The position numbers and the translations under genes were made by a program. 64,000 bases of DNA, from contig NZ_JAFA01000001.1 of NCBI RefSeq assembly GCF_000519185.1, positions 372,001 through 436,000 on the forward strand. The letters run 5' to 3'. Below are positions 19,583 to 29,174 of the stretch, piece by piece; position 1 is the stretch's first letter, and every line of letters starts with the position of its first letter. Origin of the DNA: Paraburkholderia nodosa DSM 21604 (GTDB taxonomy: Bacteria; Pseudomonadota; Gammaproteobacteria; Burkholderiales; Burkholderiaceae). The notes below the pieces were generated by a model, which saw only the letters and a program-made list of their open reading frames with translations, had not been told where the DNA came from and did not search any database.

Positions 19583-20545
19583 TTACAGCACCGTGCGCAC
19601 GTGCCACAGCTCCGGAAACAGCACGACGTCGAGCATCTTGCGCAGATACGGCGCGCCAGTCGTGCCGCCGGTGCCCTGCTTGAAGCCGATGATGCGCTCG
19701 ACCGTCGTCACGTGGCGGAAGCGCCACTGACGGAACGCGTCTTCGAGATCGACGAGTTCTTCGGCCATCTCGTACAAATCCCAGTACTCCGAAGGATTGC
19801 GGTACACCTCCAGCCACGCCGCCTCGACCGTCGCGTCGTGTTCGGTCGGCTGCGTCCAGTCGCGGTTCAGGCGCTCGGGCGCGATCGCAAAGCCGCGCCG
19901 CGCGAGCAGGCGAATCACTTCGTCGTAGAACGAGGGCGCCTCGAGCGTCGCTTCCACCTGCTCGAAAATCTCGGCCCGATGCTCGTGCGGCTTGAGCATC
20001 TGCACGTTCTTGTTGCCGAGCAGGAACTCGATCTGCCGGTATTGATACGACTGGAAGCCCGACGACGCACCCAGATACGGCCGCATGGCCGTGTACTCGG
20101 AGGGCGTGAGCGTCGAGAGGACGTTCCACGCCTGCACGAGCTGCTCCATGATGCGCGAGACACGCGCGAGCTGCTTGAACGCGGGCGGCAGCGCGTCGCG
20201 GTGCACGTTGGCGAGCGCCGCGCGCAGCTCGTAGAGCGCGAGCTTCATCCACAGCTCGCTCGTTTGATGCTGCACAATGAACAGCATCTCGTTGTGATCG
20301 GGCGAGAGCGGATGCTGCGCGCCCAGCACAGCGTCGAGCGCGAGGTAGTCGCCGTAGCTCATCGACTTCGAGAAGTCGAGCTGCGCGTCGTGCCAGCCTT
20401 CGCCTTGTACTTCAGGCGCTTGCGCAGCCGGCGCGGGCGCGGCGGCGCCGTGTCCGAACGGGCAGCCGCCACGTGCGGCGCCGTGGGTCTCACTCGCGGT
20501 TTCACCCGCGTCGGGCATACCTGGGACTTGCATGTGATCGTTCAT
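19583..20545 (-). CDS. kynA: Tryptophan 2,3-dioxygenase
   Basis: KynA is a haem dioxygenase that opens the indole ring of tryptophan to N-formylkynurenine. The 320-residue product has a low-complexity head of about 45 residues, then the family core beginning near SYGDYLALD, with [16 protein letters not shown] containing conserved tryptophan-binding and haem-region residues, and the C-terminal GTGGT segment. It is the last gene of kynBUA, starting 10 bp after the kynU stop. It is probably controlled by the divergent Lrp-type regulator. Confidence 0.97.
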   Translation of the reverse strand: MNDHMQVPGMPDAGETASETHGAARGGCPFGHGAAAPAPAAQAPEVQGEGWHDAQLDFSKSMSYGDYLALDAVLGAQHPLSPDHNEMLFIVQHQTSELWMKLALYELRAALANVHRDALPPAFKQLARVSRIMEQLVQAWNVLSTLTPSEYTAMRPYLGASSGFQSYQYRQIEFLLGNKNVQMLKPHEHRAEIFEQVEATLEAPSFYDEVIRLLARRGFAIAPERLNRDWTQPTEHDATVEAAWLEVYRNPSEYWDLYEMAEELVDLEDAFRQWRFRHVTTVERIIGFKQGTGGTTGAPYLRKMLDVVLFPELWHVRTVL

Positions 20546-20555
20546 CTGCCGCTCC

Positions 20556-21806
20556 TCAGGTCACCGCGCCGCGCTCGGCGAATTCGGGCTTGCGCCAGGA
20601 CTCGGTGGCGAGCACGTCGCGCAGCGTCTCCACGGCGTCCCACACGTCGACGTAACGCAGATACAGCGGCGTGAAGCCGAAGCGCAGCACGCGCGGCTCG
20701 CGATAGTCGCCGATCACGCCGCGCGCGATCAACGCCTGCATCACCTCATAGCCATGCGGATGCTCGAAGCTCACGTGCGAGCCGCGTTCCGCGTGAGCGC
20801 GCGGCGTGACGAGCGTGAGGCCGTATTCCTTGCAGCGCGTCTCGACCAGTTCGATGAAGAGATCGGTGAGCGCGAGCGACTTGCGGCGGATCGCCTGCAT
20901 GTCGGTTTGCAGGAACACGTCGAGACCGCATTCGACGAGCGCCATCGACACGATCGGCTGCGTGCCGCAGAGAAAGCGGCCGATGCCGTTGTCCGGACGA
21001 TAGACAGGGTTCATCTCGAACGGCGACTTGTGGCCCCACCAGCCCGAGAGCGGCTGCGAGAACGCATCCTGGTGGCGCTTGGGCACCCACACGAAGCCGG
21101 GCGAGCCGGGGCCGCCGTTCAGATATTTGTACGTGCAGCCCACGGCGTAGTCGGCGTTCGCGCCGTTCAGGTCAACCGGCACGGCGCCCGCCGAATGTGC
21201 GAGATCCCACAGCGCGAGCGCGCCCTGCGCGTGAATATGCTCGGTGAGCGCGCGCATGTCGTGCATTTCGCCCGTGCGGTAGTTCACGTGCGTGATCATC
21301 GCGACGGCCACGTCTTCGCGGATCGCGGCGCGCAGCTCGGCGGGATCGTCGACGAGGCGCAGCTCGTAGCCGCGGTCGAGTTGCTCGATCAGCCCTTGCG
21401 CGATGTACAGGTCGCTCGGGAAGTTCGAGCGCTCCGAGACGATGACGCGGCGCTTCGGGTCGCGCGCGTTCTGCACGCGCAGCGCGGCGGAGAGCGCCTT
21501 GAAGAGGTTGATCGAGATGGTGTCGGTGACGACGACTTCGTCGTCGGCCGCGCCGATCAGCTTCGCGAGCATGTTGCCCAGACGCTTGGGCATGGCGAAC
21601 CAGCCCGCCGTGTTCCAGCTGCGAATGAGGCCTTCGCCCCATTCACCGCCGATCACGGCCTGTGCGCGCGCGGCCGAGGCCGAGGGCGGCACGCCGAGCG
21701 AGTTGCCGTCGAGATAGATGGTGCCGGCCGCGAGCGTGAATTGCTCGCGCAGGGCGGCGAGCGGATCGGCGCGATCGGCTGCCAGGGCTTCGTTGCGGTC
21801 GTTCAT
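20556..21806 (-). CDS. kynU: Kynureninase
   Basis: KynU is a PLP enzyme that splits kynurenine to anthranilate and alanine. The 416-residue product has the fold-type I architecture with the PLP lysine in the [10 protein letters not shown] segment, DLAHSAG upstream of it, and YLDGNSLG near the N-terminus. It lies between kynB and kynA in one operon, 34 bp after kynB. Confidence 0.97.
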   Translation of the reverse strand: MNDRNEALAADRADPLAALREQFTLAAGTIYLDGNSLGVPPSASAARAQAVIGGEWGEGLIRSWNTAGWFAMPKRLGNMLAKLIGAADDEVVVTDTISINLFKALSAALRVQNARDPKRRVIVSERSNFPSDLYIAQGLIEQLDRGYELRLVDDPAELRAAIREDVAVAMITHVNYRTGEMHDMRALTEHIHAQGALALWDLAHSAGAVPVDLNGANADYAVGCTYKYLNGGPGSPGFVWVPKRHQDAFSQPLSGWWGHKSPFEMNPVYRPDNGIGRFLCGTQPIVSMALVECGLDVFLQTDMQAIRRKSLALTDLFIELVETRCKEYGLTLVTPRAHAERGSHVSFEHPHGYEVMQALIARGVIGDYREPRVLRFGFTPLYLRYVDVWDAVETLRDVLATESWRKPEFAERGAVT

Positions 21807-21840
21807 GTCTACGTTTCGTGGTTTGGCTAATTGAGGGGAT

Positions 21841-22485
21841 TCAGTTGGCGGCGGCGGAAGGCAACTCGCGCAGCACGGCGCGTACGGGGCTGGCGTCGAG
21901 CGTCGCGAACTTCAGCGGCAGGGCGATGAGTTCGTAGTCGCCGCGCGCGACGGCGTCGAGCACGATGCCTTCGAGGATCGCCATGCCATGTGCGCGGATG
22001 CGGTGATGCGCGTCCATCGTCTTCGATTCCTGCGGGTCGAGCGAGGGCGTGTCGATGCCGATGAGACGCACGCCGTGTGCGGCGAGCAGATCGATCGTTG
22101 CCGGCGCGACGGCGCAAAACTTGCTGTCCCAGCGGTCCAGCGGCGCGTGCGCGTAGGTGCGCAGCAGCACGCGCGGCGGGATGCCAGGCAATGCGCCTTC
22201 CACGTGTTCGGGCAGCACGAGCGGTGCGGCGCCCACGCAATGAATCACGCGGCACGCGCCGATATACGTGTCGAGCGGCACCTCGCCGATCGGCGCGCCT
22301 TCGGCGTCGTAGTGCAGCGGGGCGTCGGTGTGCGCGCCGGTGTGGGGCGACAGCGTTACGCGTGCGACGTTGACTGGCGAGCCCGCCTCCATGCGCCACA
22401 CGCGCTCGACGCCAACGGGCGTATCGCCGGGCCAGACGGGCGTTTCGGGGTGAATCGGCGGGGAAATGTCTTTGATCTGGGTCAT
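21841..22485 (-). CDS. kynB: Kynurenine formamidase
   Basis: KynB hydrolyses N-formylkynurenine to kynurenine and formate. I chose the ATG at 22485 (product begins [11 protein letters not shown], 214 residues), because the family starts there; an in-frame ATG at 22503 would add six residues and neither start has a strong ribosome site. The metal-binding segment [14 protein letters not shown] is present, together with the conserved [11 protein letters not shown] region. It is the first gene of kynBUA and is divergent from kynR. Confidence 0.94.
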   Translation of the reverse strand: MTQIKDISPPIHPETPVWPGDTPVGVERVWRMEAGSPVNVARVTLSPHTGAHTDAPLHYDAEGAPIGEVPLDTYIGACRVIHCVGAAPLVLPEHVEGALPGIPPRVLLRTYAHAPLDRWDSKFCAVAPATIDLLAAHGVRLIGIDTPSLDPQESKTMDAHHRIRAHGMAILEGIVLDAVARGDYELIALPLKFATLDASPVRAVLRELPSAAAN

Positions 22486-22627
22486 GTCAACGGCGCCTTG
22501 CATCTACGTTGTCTACCTGATGCTTCGAATGATAGGCAACTCCTCGCGAAATGTGCTTGCGAAAAAAACGCCGCAAACTTCGGTTGTTGGCACATAATTT
22601 GTCTTAAGACGGGAATGGAGACCAAAT

Positions 22628-23134
22628 ATGAACGCAATCTCGCTTGATGCTACCGATTGCCGTATTCTCGCCGTGCTGCAAAACGAGGGGCGGATCAGTA
22701 ATCTCGATCTGGCGGAGCGCATTTCGCTTTCGCCATCGGCGTGCCTGCGCCGTTTGCGGCTGCTCGAGGAGCAGGGCGTGGTGGAGCGTTACCGCGCGAG
22801 TCTGAACCGGGAGATTCTCGGCTTCGAGATGGAGGCGTTCGTGCAGGTGTCGATGCGCAACGACCAGGAGAGCTGGCACGAGCGCTTCGTCACGGCGCTG
22901 CGCGACTGGCCGGAGGTGGTGGGGGCGTATGTGGTGACGGGCGAGACGCACTACCTGCTGCGCGTGCTCGCGCACAACCTCAAGCACTACTCGGACTTCG
23001 TGCTCAACAAGCTGTACAAGGCGCCGGGCGTAATGGACATCCGCTCGAACATCGTGCTCACGACGCTCAAGGTGGAAGTGGGTGTGCCTGTGGACCTGAT
23101 CGCGCAGCGCGAGCCGAAGAGCGCGCCGGCATAA
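22628..23134 (+). CDS. kynR: Lrp/AsnC family regulator, probable KynR
   Basis: A 168-residue Lrp/AsnC-type regulator: an N-terminal helix-turn-helix (about 5-60, with SNLDLAERISLSPSACLRRL) and a C-terminal RAM ligand-binding domain. It faces kynBUA across 142 bp (from the kynB start used here), and in Pseudomonas and Burkholderia an Lrp-type KynR responds to kynurenine and activates this operon, so the assignment rests on context. A GGAG ribosome site is 8 bp upstream of the ATG and a CATAAT hexamer lies at 22593-22598. Confidence 0.88.
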   Translation: MNAISLDATDCRILAVLQNEGRISNLDLAERISLSPSACLRRLRLLEEQGVVERYRASLNREILGFEMEAFVQVSMRNDQESWHERFVTALRDWPEVVGAYVVTGETHYLLRVLAHNLKHYSDFVLNKLYKAPGVMDIRSNIVLTTLKVEVGVPVDLIAQREPKSAPA

Positions 23135-23165
23135 ACGGGAACGGCGGAGCGCGCGCCCCGCCGTA

Positions 23166-23678
23166 TCAGAGCGACTGGAGCTGGTGGAACGCGCCGCCGT
23201 GGAACACGAGCGGCGAAGCGTCCGTGCCGTCCTCGCGCACGCCGCAGCGTTCCACTTCCCCGACGAAAATCACGTGATCGCCTTCATCGTAGCGGCTGCG
23301 GTTGTGGCACTCGAACCACGCGATCGCGCCGTCGAGCACGGGCATGCCGGTGTCGCCCGCCGCGTGCGAAACGCCCTCGAAACGGTCGCCCTTCACGGTC
23401 GCAAAGCGCTTGCACAGGTCGAGCTGCGACGCGGCGAGCACATTGATCACATAATGGCTGTTCGAGCGGAACACGGGCATGGACGCCGAGCGCGTGGCGA
23501 GGCTCCACAGCACGAGCGGCGGATTGAGCGAGACCGAGTTGAACGAGCTGGCCGTGATGCCGATGAGCGTGCCGTCGGGCGCGCGCGTCGTGATCACGGT
23601 CACGCCGGTGGCGAACTGGCCGAGCGCGCGGCGGAATGCGCCGTCGTCGAAATTGGGCGGGCTGGGGCGGCGGATCAT
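23166..23678 (-). CDS. Flavin reductase-like FMN-binding protein
   Basis: A 170-residue protein of the flavin reductase-like family, which reduces or binds FMN/FAD for a partner oxygenase. The diagnostic segments are FATGVTVITTR, a TASSFNSVSLNPPLVLW strand-loop and the C-terminal GEVERC region. The neighbouring oxygenase partner is not obvious, and it is divergent from msrA with a 192 bp gap. Substrate and partner cannot be read. Confidence 0.88.
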   Translation of the reverse strand: MIRRPSPPNFDDGAFRRALGQFATGVTVITTRAPDGTLIGITASSFNSVSLNPPLVLWSLATRSASMPVFRSNSHYVINVLAASQLDLCKRFATVKGDRFEGVSHAAGDTGMPVLDGAIAWFECHNRSRYDEGDHVIFVGEVERCGVREDGTDASPLVFHGGAFHQLQSL

Positions 23679-23870
23679 CGATGCAGGCCTTCGGGGGCCG
23701 CGCGCGCGGCGGCGGGAGCAGAAATCGGGATCAACGTCATGTGGAAAATCGGCGAATTGTCACAATTTTAGCGGAAGCGGCGGATGGCGGGTCGCGCGGG
23801 GCACCGCGCAGTGGTGTCCGCCGTGCGGTCCGCGATGGCGTCCGCAGTCACGATCAAAGGAGCGAACAGC

Positions 23871-24419
23871 ATGAGTCAGACAGTCGAAACGGCCACCCTG
23901 GGCGGCGGATGCTTCTGGTGCCTGGAGGCGGTGTATCTGCGCGTGGAGGGTGTGAGTGCGGTGGAGTCGGGCTACGCCGGCGGCCACGTGGCGAATCCGA
24001 GCTACGAGCAGGTTTGCGATGGCGACACCGGCCACGCAGAGGTCGTGAAGGTGGAGTTCGACTCCGCGAAAATCACGTATCGCGAGATTCTCGACATCTT
24101 TTTCGCGATTCACGATCCCACGCAGCTGAACCGCCAGGGCAACGACGTGGGCACGCAGTACCGCTCGGCGATCTTCACGCACGCCGAGGCGCAGCGCGAG
24201 ACGGCCGAGCAGGCGATTCGCGAGCTGGCTGCAGAAGGCGTGTACGACGGCAAGATCGTCACCCAGGTGCTGCCGCTCGACGGCAACTACTTCCCCGCCG
24301 AGGCGTATCACCAGAACTACTTCGCGCAGCACCCGAACCAGGGCTATTGCTCGTTCGTGGTGGCGCCGAAGGTCGCGAAGTTCCGCCAGAAGTTCGCGCA
24401 CCGGCTCAAGGCTGAATAA
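23871..24419 (+). CDS. msrA: Peptide methionine sulfoxide reductase MsrA
   Basis: MsrA reduces methionine-S-sulfoxide in proteins. The ATG at 23871 follows a strong AAAGGAG site and gives 182 residues; a longer frame from 23784 is rejected. The catalytic motif GGGCFWCLE is at residues 11-19. The substrate-binding GYAGG and the YNRQGNDVGTQYRS-like segment (here LNRQGNDVGTQYRS) are intact. It is probably a single-gene unit. Confidence 0.97.
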   Translation: MSQTVETATLGGGCFWCLEAVYLRVEGVSAVESGYAGGHVANPSYEQVCDGDTGHAEVVKVEFDSAKITYREILDIFFAIHDPTQLNRQGNDVGTQYRSAIFTHAEAQRETAEQAIRELAAEGVYDGKIVTQVLPLDGNYFPAEAYHQNYFAQHPNQGYCSFVVAPKVAKFRQKFAHRLKAE

Positions 24420-24474
24420 GTTCCAAAAGGCGCGCGGGCGGTTTCGATGCCCAGTTTCGATGCCGCTTCGCGCC

Positions 24475-25884
24475 TCAGTCTTCCTTTTCTTCTTCTGCTT
24501 GCGCGCCGGCCGGCGCTTCGTCCGGCGTCGCGTCGCGCGCGGCGTCCAGCGCCATTTCCCCGCGCAAGCGTTCCATCTCGTCCGCAATCGCCCGCGCGAG
24601 CTTCGCGCAGGTGAGCGGCGCCGATCCCTCCGCCTTGTTGTTCGTCGTGATCAGCACGGGCTGGCCTGCCATCGCATAGCGCGCGGCCAGTTCCGCGAGC
24701 GTGACGCGCGTATGCGGGTCTTCGTCCACCAGCTTGTCGAACGGCTCGTAGCGCGCCTTCGCCTGCTCGTACTTGAAGCCGCTATGCAGGCTCCAGCGCA
24801 CGATCAGCGGGCCGGCCGGGGCTTCGCCGTCCATCAGCGCGAGCGCGGCGGCCTGGCGTAGCGGGTCCGGCATGCGGGCGTGCAGGCCCACGCAGTAGCG
24901 CACGCCCGCGGCGCGCAGCGTGCGCACGAAGCGCGGCGTGAGCAGGATCGCGTCGCGGATCTCGACGGCGTAGCAGGGGCCATCGCCGGCTGCGGCGGGC
25001 TCGGTCGATTGGGGCAGTGGCGGCAGCGCGGCGAGGAAGGCGGTCAGCCGCTCGACGAACGCCGCCGGGTCGGCCAGCAGCTGATCGGGCAGCGGCGGGA
25101 ACTGGAACACGAGCGCGCCGGCCTTGCCGCCGAGGCCCGCGAGGCACGGCTCGACGAATTCGCGCGCGGCCAGCTCCGCGTTGAGAAAGCAGGGGTTCGC
25201 GGAAACAGGCTCGCCACGCTCGCCGCGCACACTGGCGTCGGTGACGAGCGCCGGCGCCTTCACGATGAAGCGGAAGTGGTCCGGCACCTGCTGCGCGTAG
25301 CGCAGGTAATCGGTGACGGTGAGCGGCGCGTAGAACGATCGGTCGATGCTTACCGAGCGCAGCAGCGGATGCGCGCCGTAGGCCGAGAGGCCGTCGCGGG
25401 CGAGCTTCGACTGGCTGTAGTCCTCGCCGTAGACGATGCCGCGCCAGCCCGGAAACGACCACGACGAGGTGCCAAGGCGCACGCTCGCGGGCAGCGCGGC
25501 GGCGACGTCGAGCGTGTCTTGCGTCGCTACGGCGGGCAGTACGCCGCGGCCACGGCGTTTCGGGGCGTTCGCGCCAGGCGCGGGTTTTGGCGGTTTTGCG
25601 CGCGGCTCGCCATCTTCGCGTGCTTCGATTCCGGTGTCGTCGTCGCGCGCGGCGCCAGCGAGGCGCTGGGTGGCGGATTTCGTGGCGGGCTTCGTCGCAG
25701 GCGTGGGCGCTGGCGCCGCAAAGCCGAACAAGTCAGGCTGCGGCACCGCACGGGCTTCGGCCTTCGGCGCGTTGCGGCGCGCAGCCGGGCGTGTGCCCGG
25801 GTGGGCGTCGTCGGGGCCGGAGTCGTTGGCCGGCCCGAGCGTCCTGTCGCCAAACAGGTCGTGGCCGTCGTCGCGTTCGTTCAT
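24475..25884 (-). CDS. DUF72 family protein with long disordered N-terminal tail
   Basis: I use the ATG at 25884 (469 residues). Residues about 134-450 are a DUF72/YecE-type TIM-barrel-like domain (RLGTSSWSFPGW, later a DAILLTPRF segment and LITTNNKAEGSAP). The function of DUF72 is unknown; it resembles endonuclease IV-like barrels. The first 130 residues are Pro/Ala/Arg-rich and disordered, with two DLF motifs: HDLFGD at 9-14 and QPDLFGF at 49-55. The second matches the QxDLF pentapeptide of sliding-clamp binders. It lies upstream of nothing co-directional nearby except the methyltransferase gene at 26004, 119 bp away. Confidence 0.85.
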   Translation of the reverse strand: MNERDDGHDLFGDRTLGPANDSGPDDAHPGTRPAARRNAPKAEARAVPQPDLFGFAAPAPTPATKPATKSATQRLAGAARDDDTGIEAREDGEPRAKPPKPAPGANAPKRRGRGVLPAVATQDTLDVAAALPASVRLGTSSWSFPGWRGIVYGEDYSQSKLARDGLSAYGAHPLLRSVSIDRSFYAPLTVTDYLRYAQQVPDHFRFIVKAPALVTDASVRGERGEPVSANPCFLNAELAAREFVEPCLAGLGGKAGALVFQFPPLPDQLLADPAAFVERLTAFLAALPPLPQSTEPAAAGDGPCYAVEIRDAILLTPRFVRTLRAAGVRYCVGLHARMPDPLRQAAALALMDGEAPAGPLIVRWSLHSGFKYEQAKARYEPFDKLVDEDPHTRVTLAELAARYAMAGQPVLITTNNKAEGSAPLTCAKLARAIADEMERLRGEMALDAARDATPDEAPAGAQAEEEKED

Positions 25885-26003
25885 GCAGTGGCGTCGCGCA
25901 GGGGCGTCGTGATGGCGGTCGTGGGGCGAAGCCGCCTTGGCCGGGCGCAACTGCGGGAACAGTTGACACGCTGGCGGCGCGGCGAACCGCGCCGCCGCCT
26001 GCG

Positions 26004-27218
26004 TCAGAGCGGCTTCTCGTACATATACCGGCGCGACCACGGCAGCGTTGTCGCGCTGCGGCCGGCCTTACGGCAGACGATCTGGAAGATCGACACGTCG
26101 TCGTGCTCGAACGCGTATGCGCAACCCGCCAGATAAACGCGCCAGATGCGGAACTTCTCGTCGTCGACGAGCTGCTTCGCTTCCTCGGCGCGCGCCTCGA
26201 AATTCTCCGCCCACAAATCGAGCGTGTGCGCATAGTGACGGCGCAGGCTTTCCACGTCAACCGCTTCGAGGCCCCCGTGCTGCGCCGCCTGGAGCGCGAG
26301 GCCGATGTGCGGCAGCTCGCCGTCGGGGAACACGTAGCGGTCAATGAACTCGCCGCCGCCCAGCGCCGTTTCGCCCGATTCGGCGTCCGACGAGGTGATG
26401 CCGTGATTCATGGCGACGCCGTCGTCGGCGAGCAGGTCGTGGACCTTGCGGAAATAGCCCGACAGATTCTTGCGCCCGACGTGCTCGAACATGCCCACGC
26501 TCGTGATGCGGTCGAACTGGCCTTGTATGTCCCGATAGTCCTGCAGGCGGATCTCGATGCGGTCTTCGAGGCCCGCCGCCTTCACACGTGCGGTTGCGAG
26601 ATCGAACTGGTTCTGCGAGAGCGTCACGCCCACGCAGCGCGCGCCGAACTTCTGCGCCGCGCGCAGCACGAGCGCCCCCCATCCGCAGCCGATGTCGAGC
26701 AATGTGTGACCCGCCTTCACCTGGATCTTCGTGAGGATGTGGTCGATTTTCTTGAGCTGGGCGGTGGCGAGGTCTTCGTCGCCGTTTTCGAAGTACGCGC
26801 ACGAATAGAGCATGTTCTCGTCGAGCCAGAGCTTGTAGAACTCGTTCGAGACGTCGTAGTGGTACTGGATGGCCCGCTTGTCCGTGGACTTCGAATGCGT
26901 GAAATAGCGGCGCACGCGCGCGAGCTTGCCGGCGCTCGTGACGGTGTTGCGCGCGAGCGAATAGCTGATGTTGATGATGTCGGCGAGCTTGCCTTCTATG
27001 TCGATCTTGCCCTTCACGTAGGCCTCGCCGAGATTGTCGAGGCTCGGCGTGAGCAGGAGCGGCAGCGCCGACGCGCTATTGACCTTGAGCGTGACCTGAG
27101 GCGCGGCGAAGTGGCCGAAGTCGTATTGCTGCCCGCTCCAGAGCACGAGGCGGGCGGGCAAGTCGGCCTTGCTGCGCACTTCTTCTGCCCACTGTGCGAG
27201 TTTTTTCTCCCAGAACAT
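26004..27218 (-). CDS. Cyclopropane-fatty-acyl-phospholipid synthase family methyltransferase
   Basis: A 404-residue SAM-dependent methyltransferase of the CFA synthase family, which modifies unsaturated acyl chains of membrane phospholipids. The SAM-binding motif LLDIGCGWG is at 173-181. The N-terminal 100 residues form the lipid-interacting domain, and YDVSNEFYKLWLD (121-133) is a family hallmark. The gene may be a CFA synthase or a related lipid methyltransferase; the family includes both. It lies between the DUF72 gene and pdxH. Confidence 0.9.
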   Translation of the reverse strand: MFWEKKLAQWAEEVRSKADLPARLVLWSGQQYDFGHFAAPQVTLKVNSASALPLLLTPSLDNLGEAYVKGKIDIEGKLADIINISYSLARNTVTSAGKLARVRRYFTHSKSTDKRAIQYHYDVSNEFYKLWLDENMLYSCAYFENGDEDLATAQLKKIDHILTKIQVKAGHTLLDIGCGWGALVLRAAQKFGARCVGVTLSQNQFDLATARVKAAGLEDRIEIRLQDYRDIQGQFDRITSVGMFEHVGRKNLSGYFRKVHDLLADDGVAMNHGITSSDAESGETALGGGEFIDRYVFPDGELPHIGLALQAAQHGGLEAVDVESLRRHYAHTLDLWAENFEARAEEAKQLVDDEKFRIWRVYLAGCAYAFEHDDVSIFQIVCRKAGRSATTLPWSRRYMYEKPL

Positions 27219-27358
27219 GCGTTTCTCTCCGTGTCAGATGAACGATTGAAGCCCAATGACAAAAGCGAATTGCGATGCAGGTTTTTGGCAACAGCGTTAT
27301 GGCAACAGCGAGCTACTGAACGACGTGCAACGAAAGCGGTGAGACGAAAACCCGGTGG

Positions 27359-27394
27359 GCGCGGCGTAAGTGCGGTACATGTGTTACGCCGCGC
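27359..27394 (-). repeat. Hairpin downstream of pdxH
   Basis: An 11-bp inverted repeat (27359-27369 against 27384-27394, core GCGGCGTAA/TTACGCCGC) with a 14-nt loop lies just after the pdxH stop. It lacks an immediate U-tract, so it is at most a weak terminator or an mRNA end-stabilising hairpin. Confidence 0.45.
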
Positions 27395-27402
27395 GCATGC
27401 AC

Positions 27403-28044
27403 TCAGGGCGCGAGACGCTCGATTTGCCAGGCCGCGCCCGCGCGCTCGCGCGTGTAGCGGATGCGGTCGTGCAGGCGCGACGGGCGGCCCTGCCAGAACT
27501 CGATGGCCTCCGGCACGAGCCGGTAGCCGCCCCAGTGCGGCGGGCGCGGCGGCGCTTCGCCATACTGGGCGGCGATTTCGCGCTCGCGCGCTTCGAGCGT
27601 CTCGCGGTTCGCGATCACCGTGCTTTGCTCCGAAGCCCACGCGCCAATGCGCGAGCCGAGCGGGCGCGAGTTGAAGTAGGCGTCGCTTTCCTCGGCGCTC
27701 GTGAGTTCGACCTTACCCTCGATGCGGACCTGGCGCTCCAGCTCGATCCAGTGAAAGAGTAGCGCTGCATGCGGATTCGCACTCAGCTCGCGGCCCTTGC
27801 GGCTTTCGTAGTTCGTGAAGAACACGAAGCCGCGCTCGTCCACGCCCTTGATGAGCAGGATGCGCGCGGCGGGGCGGCCTTGTGCGTCGACCGTGGCGAC
27901 CGTCATGGCGTTGGGCTCGGGCAGCTTGGCGTCGAGCGCCTGGGCGAACCAGGTCTGGAACTGGCGGATCGGATCGGGATCGACATCGGCGGCGTCGAGC
28001 GAGCCGAGCGAGTAGGTCTTGCGGAGATCGGCGAGGGAGGTCAT
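27403..28044 (-). CDS. pdxH: Pyridoxamine 5'-phosphate oxidase
   Basis: PdxH oxidises pyridoxamine or pyridoxine phosphate to PLP using FMN. The 213-residue product has the FMN-binding segment [21 protein letters not shown] and the C-terminal substrate-binding RLAP end. It is divergent from tcdA with 166 bp between the starts. Confidence 0.97.
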   Translation of the reverse strand: MTSLADLRKTYSLGSLDAADVDPDPIRQFQTWFAQALDAKLPEPNAMTVATVDAQGRPAARILLIKGVDERGFVFFTNYESRKGRELSANPHAALLFHWIELERQVRIEGKVELTSAEESDAYFNSRPLGSRIGAWASEQSTVIANRETLEAREREIAAQYGEAPPRPPHWGGYRLVPEAIEFWQGRPSRLHDRIRYTRERAGAAWQIERLAP

Positions 28045-28210
28045 CTTTTAGGCAGACGCTTCAATGCGGACAAGTATATCGAACAGGCGAGGAAACAGGG
28101 GCGCCCGGCCAGGAGCGCACGGCCTCGTTCGGCGAGATCAGGCAAAATACGGGTCTTGCGAGGACCGCGACAGCAGCGTGCGACCGGTCCGCTTACGATT
28201 GCCTACCGTC

Positions 28211-29083
28211 ATGTCCAGTACTCCGATTTCCCCTGCCGCCGGCTCCGTCGATCTTACCCCGAGCCCTGCCGACGATGTTGCCGACCGCGCCCGCCGATTC
28301 GGCGGAATCGCGCGGCTTTATGGCGCACCGGCGCTCGATGCGTTCGAGCGCGCCCACGTCGCCGTGATCGGCATTGGCGGCGTGGGCTCCTGGGCCGCCG
28401 AGGCGCTCGCGCGCAGCGCGATCGGCAAGCTCACGCTGATCGACCTCGACAACGTGGCCGAGAGCAACACCAACCGCCAGATCCACGCGCTCGACGGCAA
28501 CTACGGCAAGCCCAAGGTCGAGGCCATGGCCGAGCGCATCAAGCTCATCGACCCGGCCTGCAACGTGCGTCTCGTCGAGGATTTCGTCGAACCATCGAAC
28601 TTTGACGCGTTGCTGGGCGGCGGCTTCGACTACGTGATCGACGCCATCGACAGCGTGCGCACCAAGACCGCGCTGATCGCCTGGTGCGTGGAGCACCGCG
28701 TGCCGCTCATCACGGTGGGCGGCGCGGGCGGGCAGCTCGACCCCACGCGCATTCGCATCGACGACCTCGCGCTCACGATCCAGGACCCGCTGCTCTCCAA
28801 GGTGCGCGGCCAGTTGCGCAAGCAGCATGGCTTTCCGCGCGGGCCTAAGGCGAAATTCAAGGTGAGCGCGGTGTATTCGGACGAGCCGCTTATCTATCCC
28901 GAGGCGGCCGTGTGCGATATCGACGCCGAAGCCGAGCACGTCACCACGTCGCCGGGGCATCACGGTCCGGTTGGGCTGAACTGCGCGGGCTTCGGTTCGA
29001 GCGTTTGCGTGACGGCGAGTTTTGGTTTCGCGGCGGCTTCGTATGTGCTGCGCGCATTGGCGCATCAAGCCAGCGGGCGTTGA
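28211..29083 (+). CDS. tcdA: tRNA threonylcarbamoyladenosine dehydratase (TcdA/CsdL)
   Basis: TcdA is an E1-like enzyme that cyclises the t6A base at position 37 of tRNAs to ct6A. I use the ATG at 28211 (290 residues). It has the adenylate-binding GIGGVGSWAAEALARS segment at about 53-68, DLDNVAESNTNRQ, and the rest of the ThiF/MoeB-like fold; the C-terminal half with SVYSDEP matches TcdA. It is convergent with the Crp/Fnr gene across a terminator. Confidence 0.94.
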   Translation: MSSTPISPAAGSVDLTPSPADDVADRARRFGGIARLYGAPALDAFERAHVAVIGIGGVGSWAAEALARSAIGKLTLIDLDNVAESNTNRQIHALDGNYGKPKVEAMAERIKLIDPACNVRLVEDFVEPSNFDALLGGGFDYVIDAIDSVRTKTALIAWCVEHRVPLITVGGAGGQLDPTRIRIDDLALTIQDPLLSKVRGQLRKQHGFPRGPKAKFKVSAVYSDEPLIYPEAAVCDIDAEAEHVTTSPGHHGPVGLNCAGFGSSVCVTASFGFAAASYVLRALAHQASGR

Positions 29084-29104
29084 TGCCGAGCGGCAAGAAC
29101 GCAA

Positions 29105-29132
29105 GAAAGCGTGCCTGATAAGGCACGCTTTC
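29105..29132. terminator. Terminator after tcdA
   Basis: A 12-bp perfect stem GAAAGCGTGCCT/AGGCACGCTTTC (29105-29116, 29121-29132) with loop GATA ends in a T-run on the plus strand and begins with an A-run for the opposite direction. It can serve both convergent genes. Confidence 0.8.
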
Positions 29133-29174
29133 GTATAGCCCTGGAAAGCGAACGAACCGCGCGCGTCGATCGCC

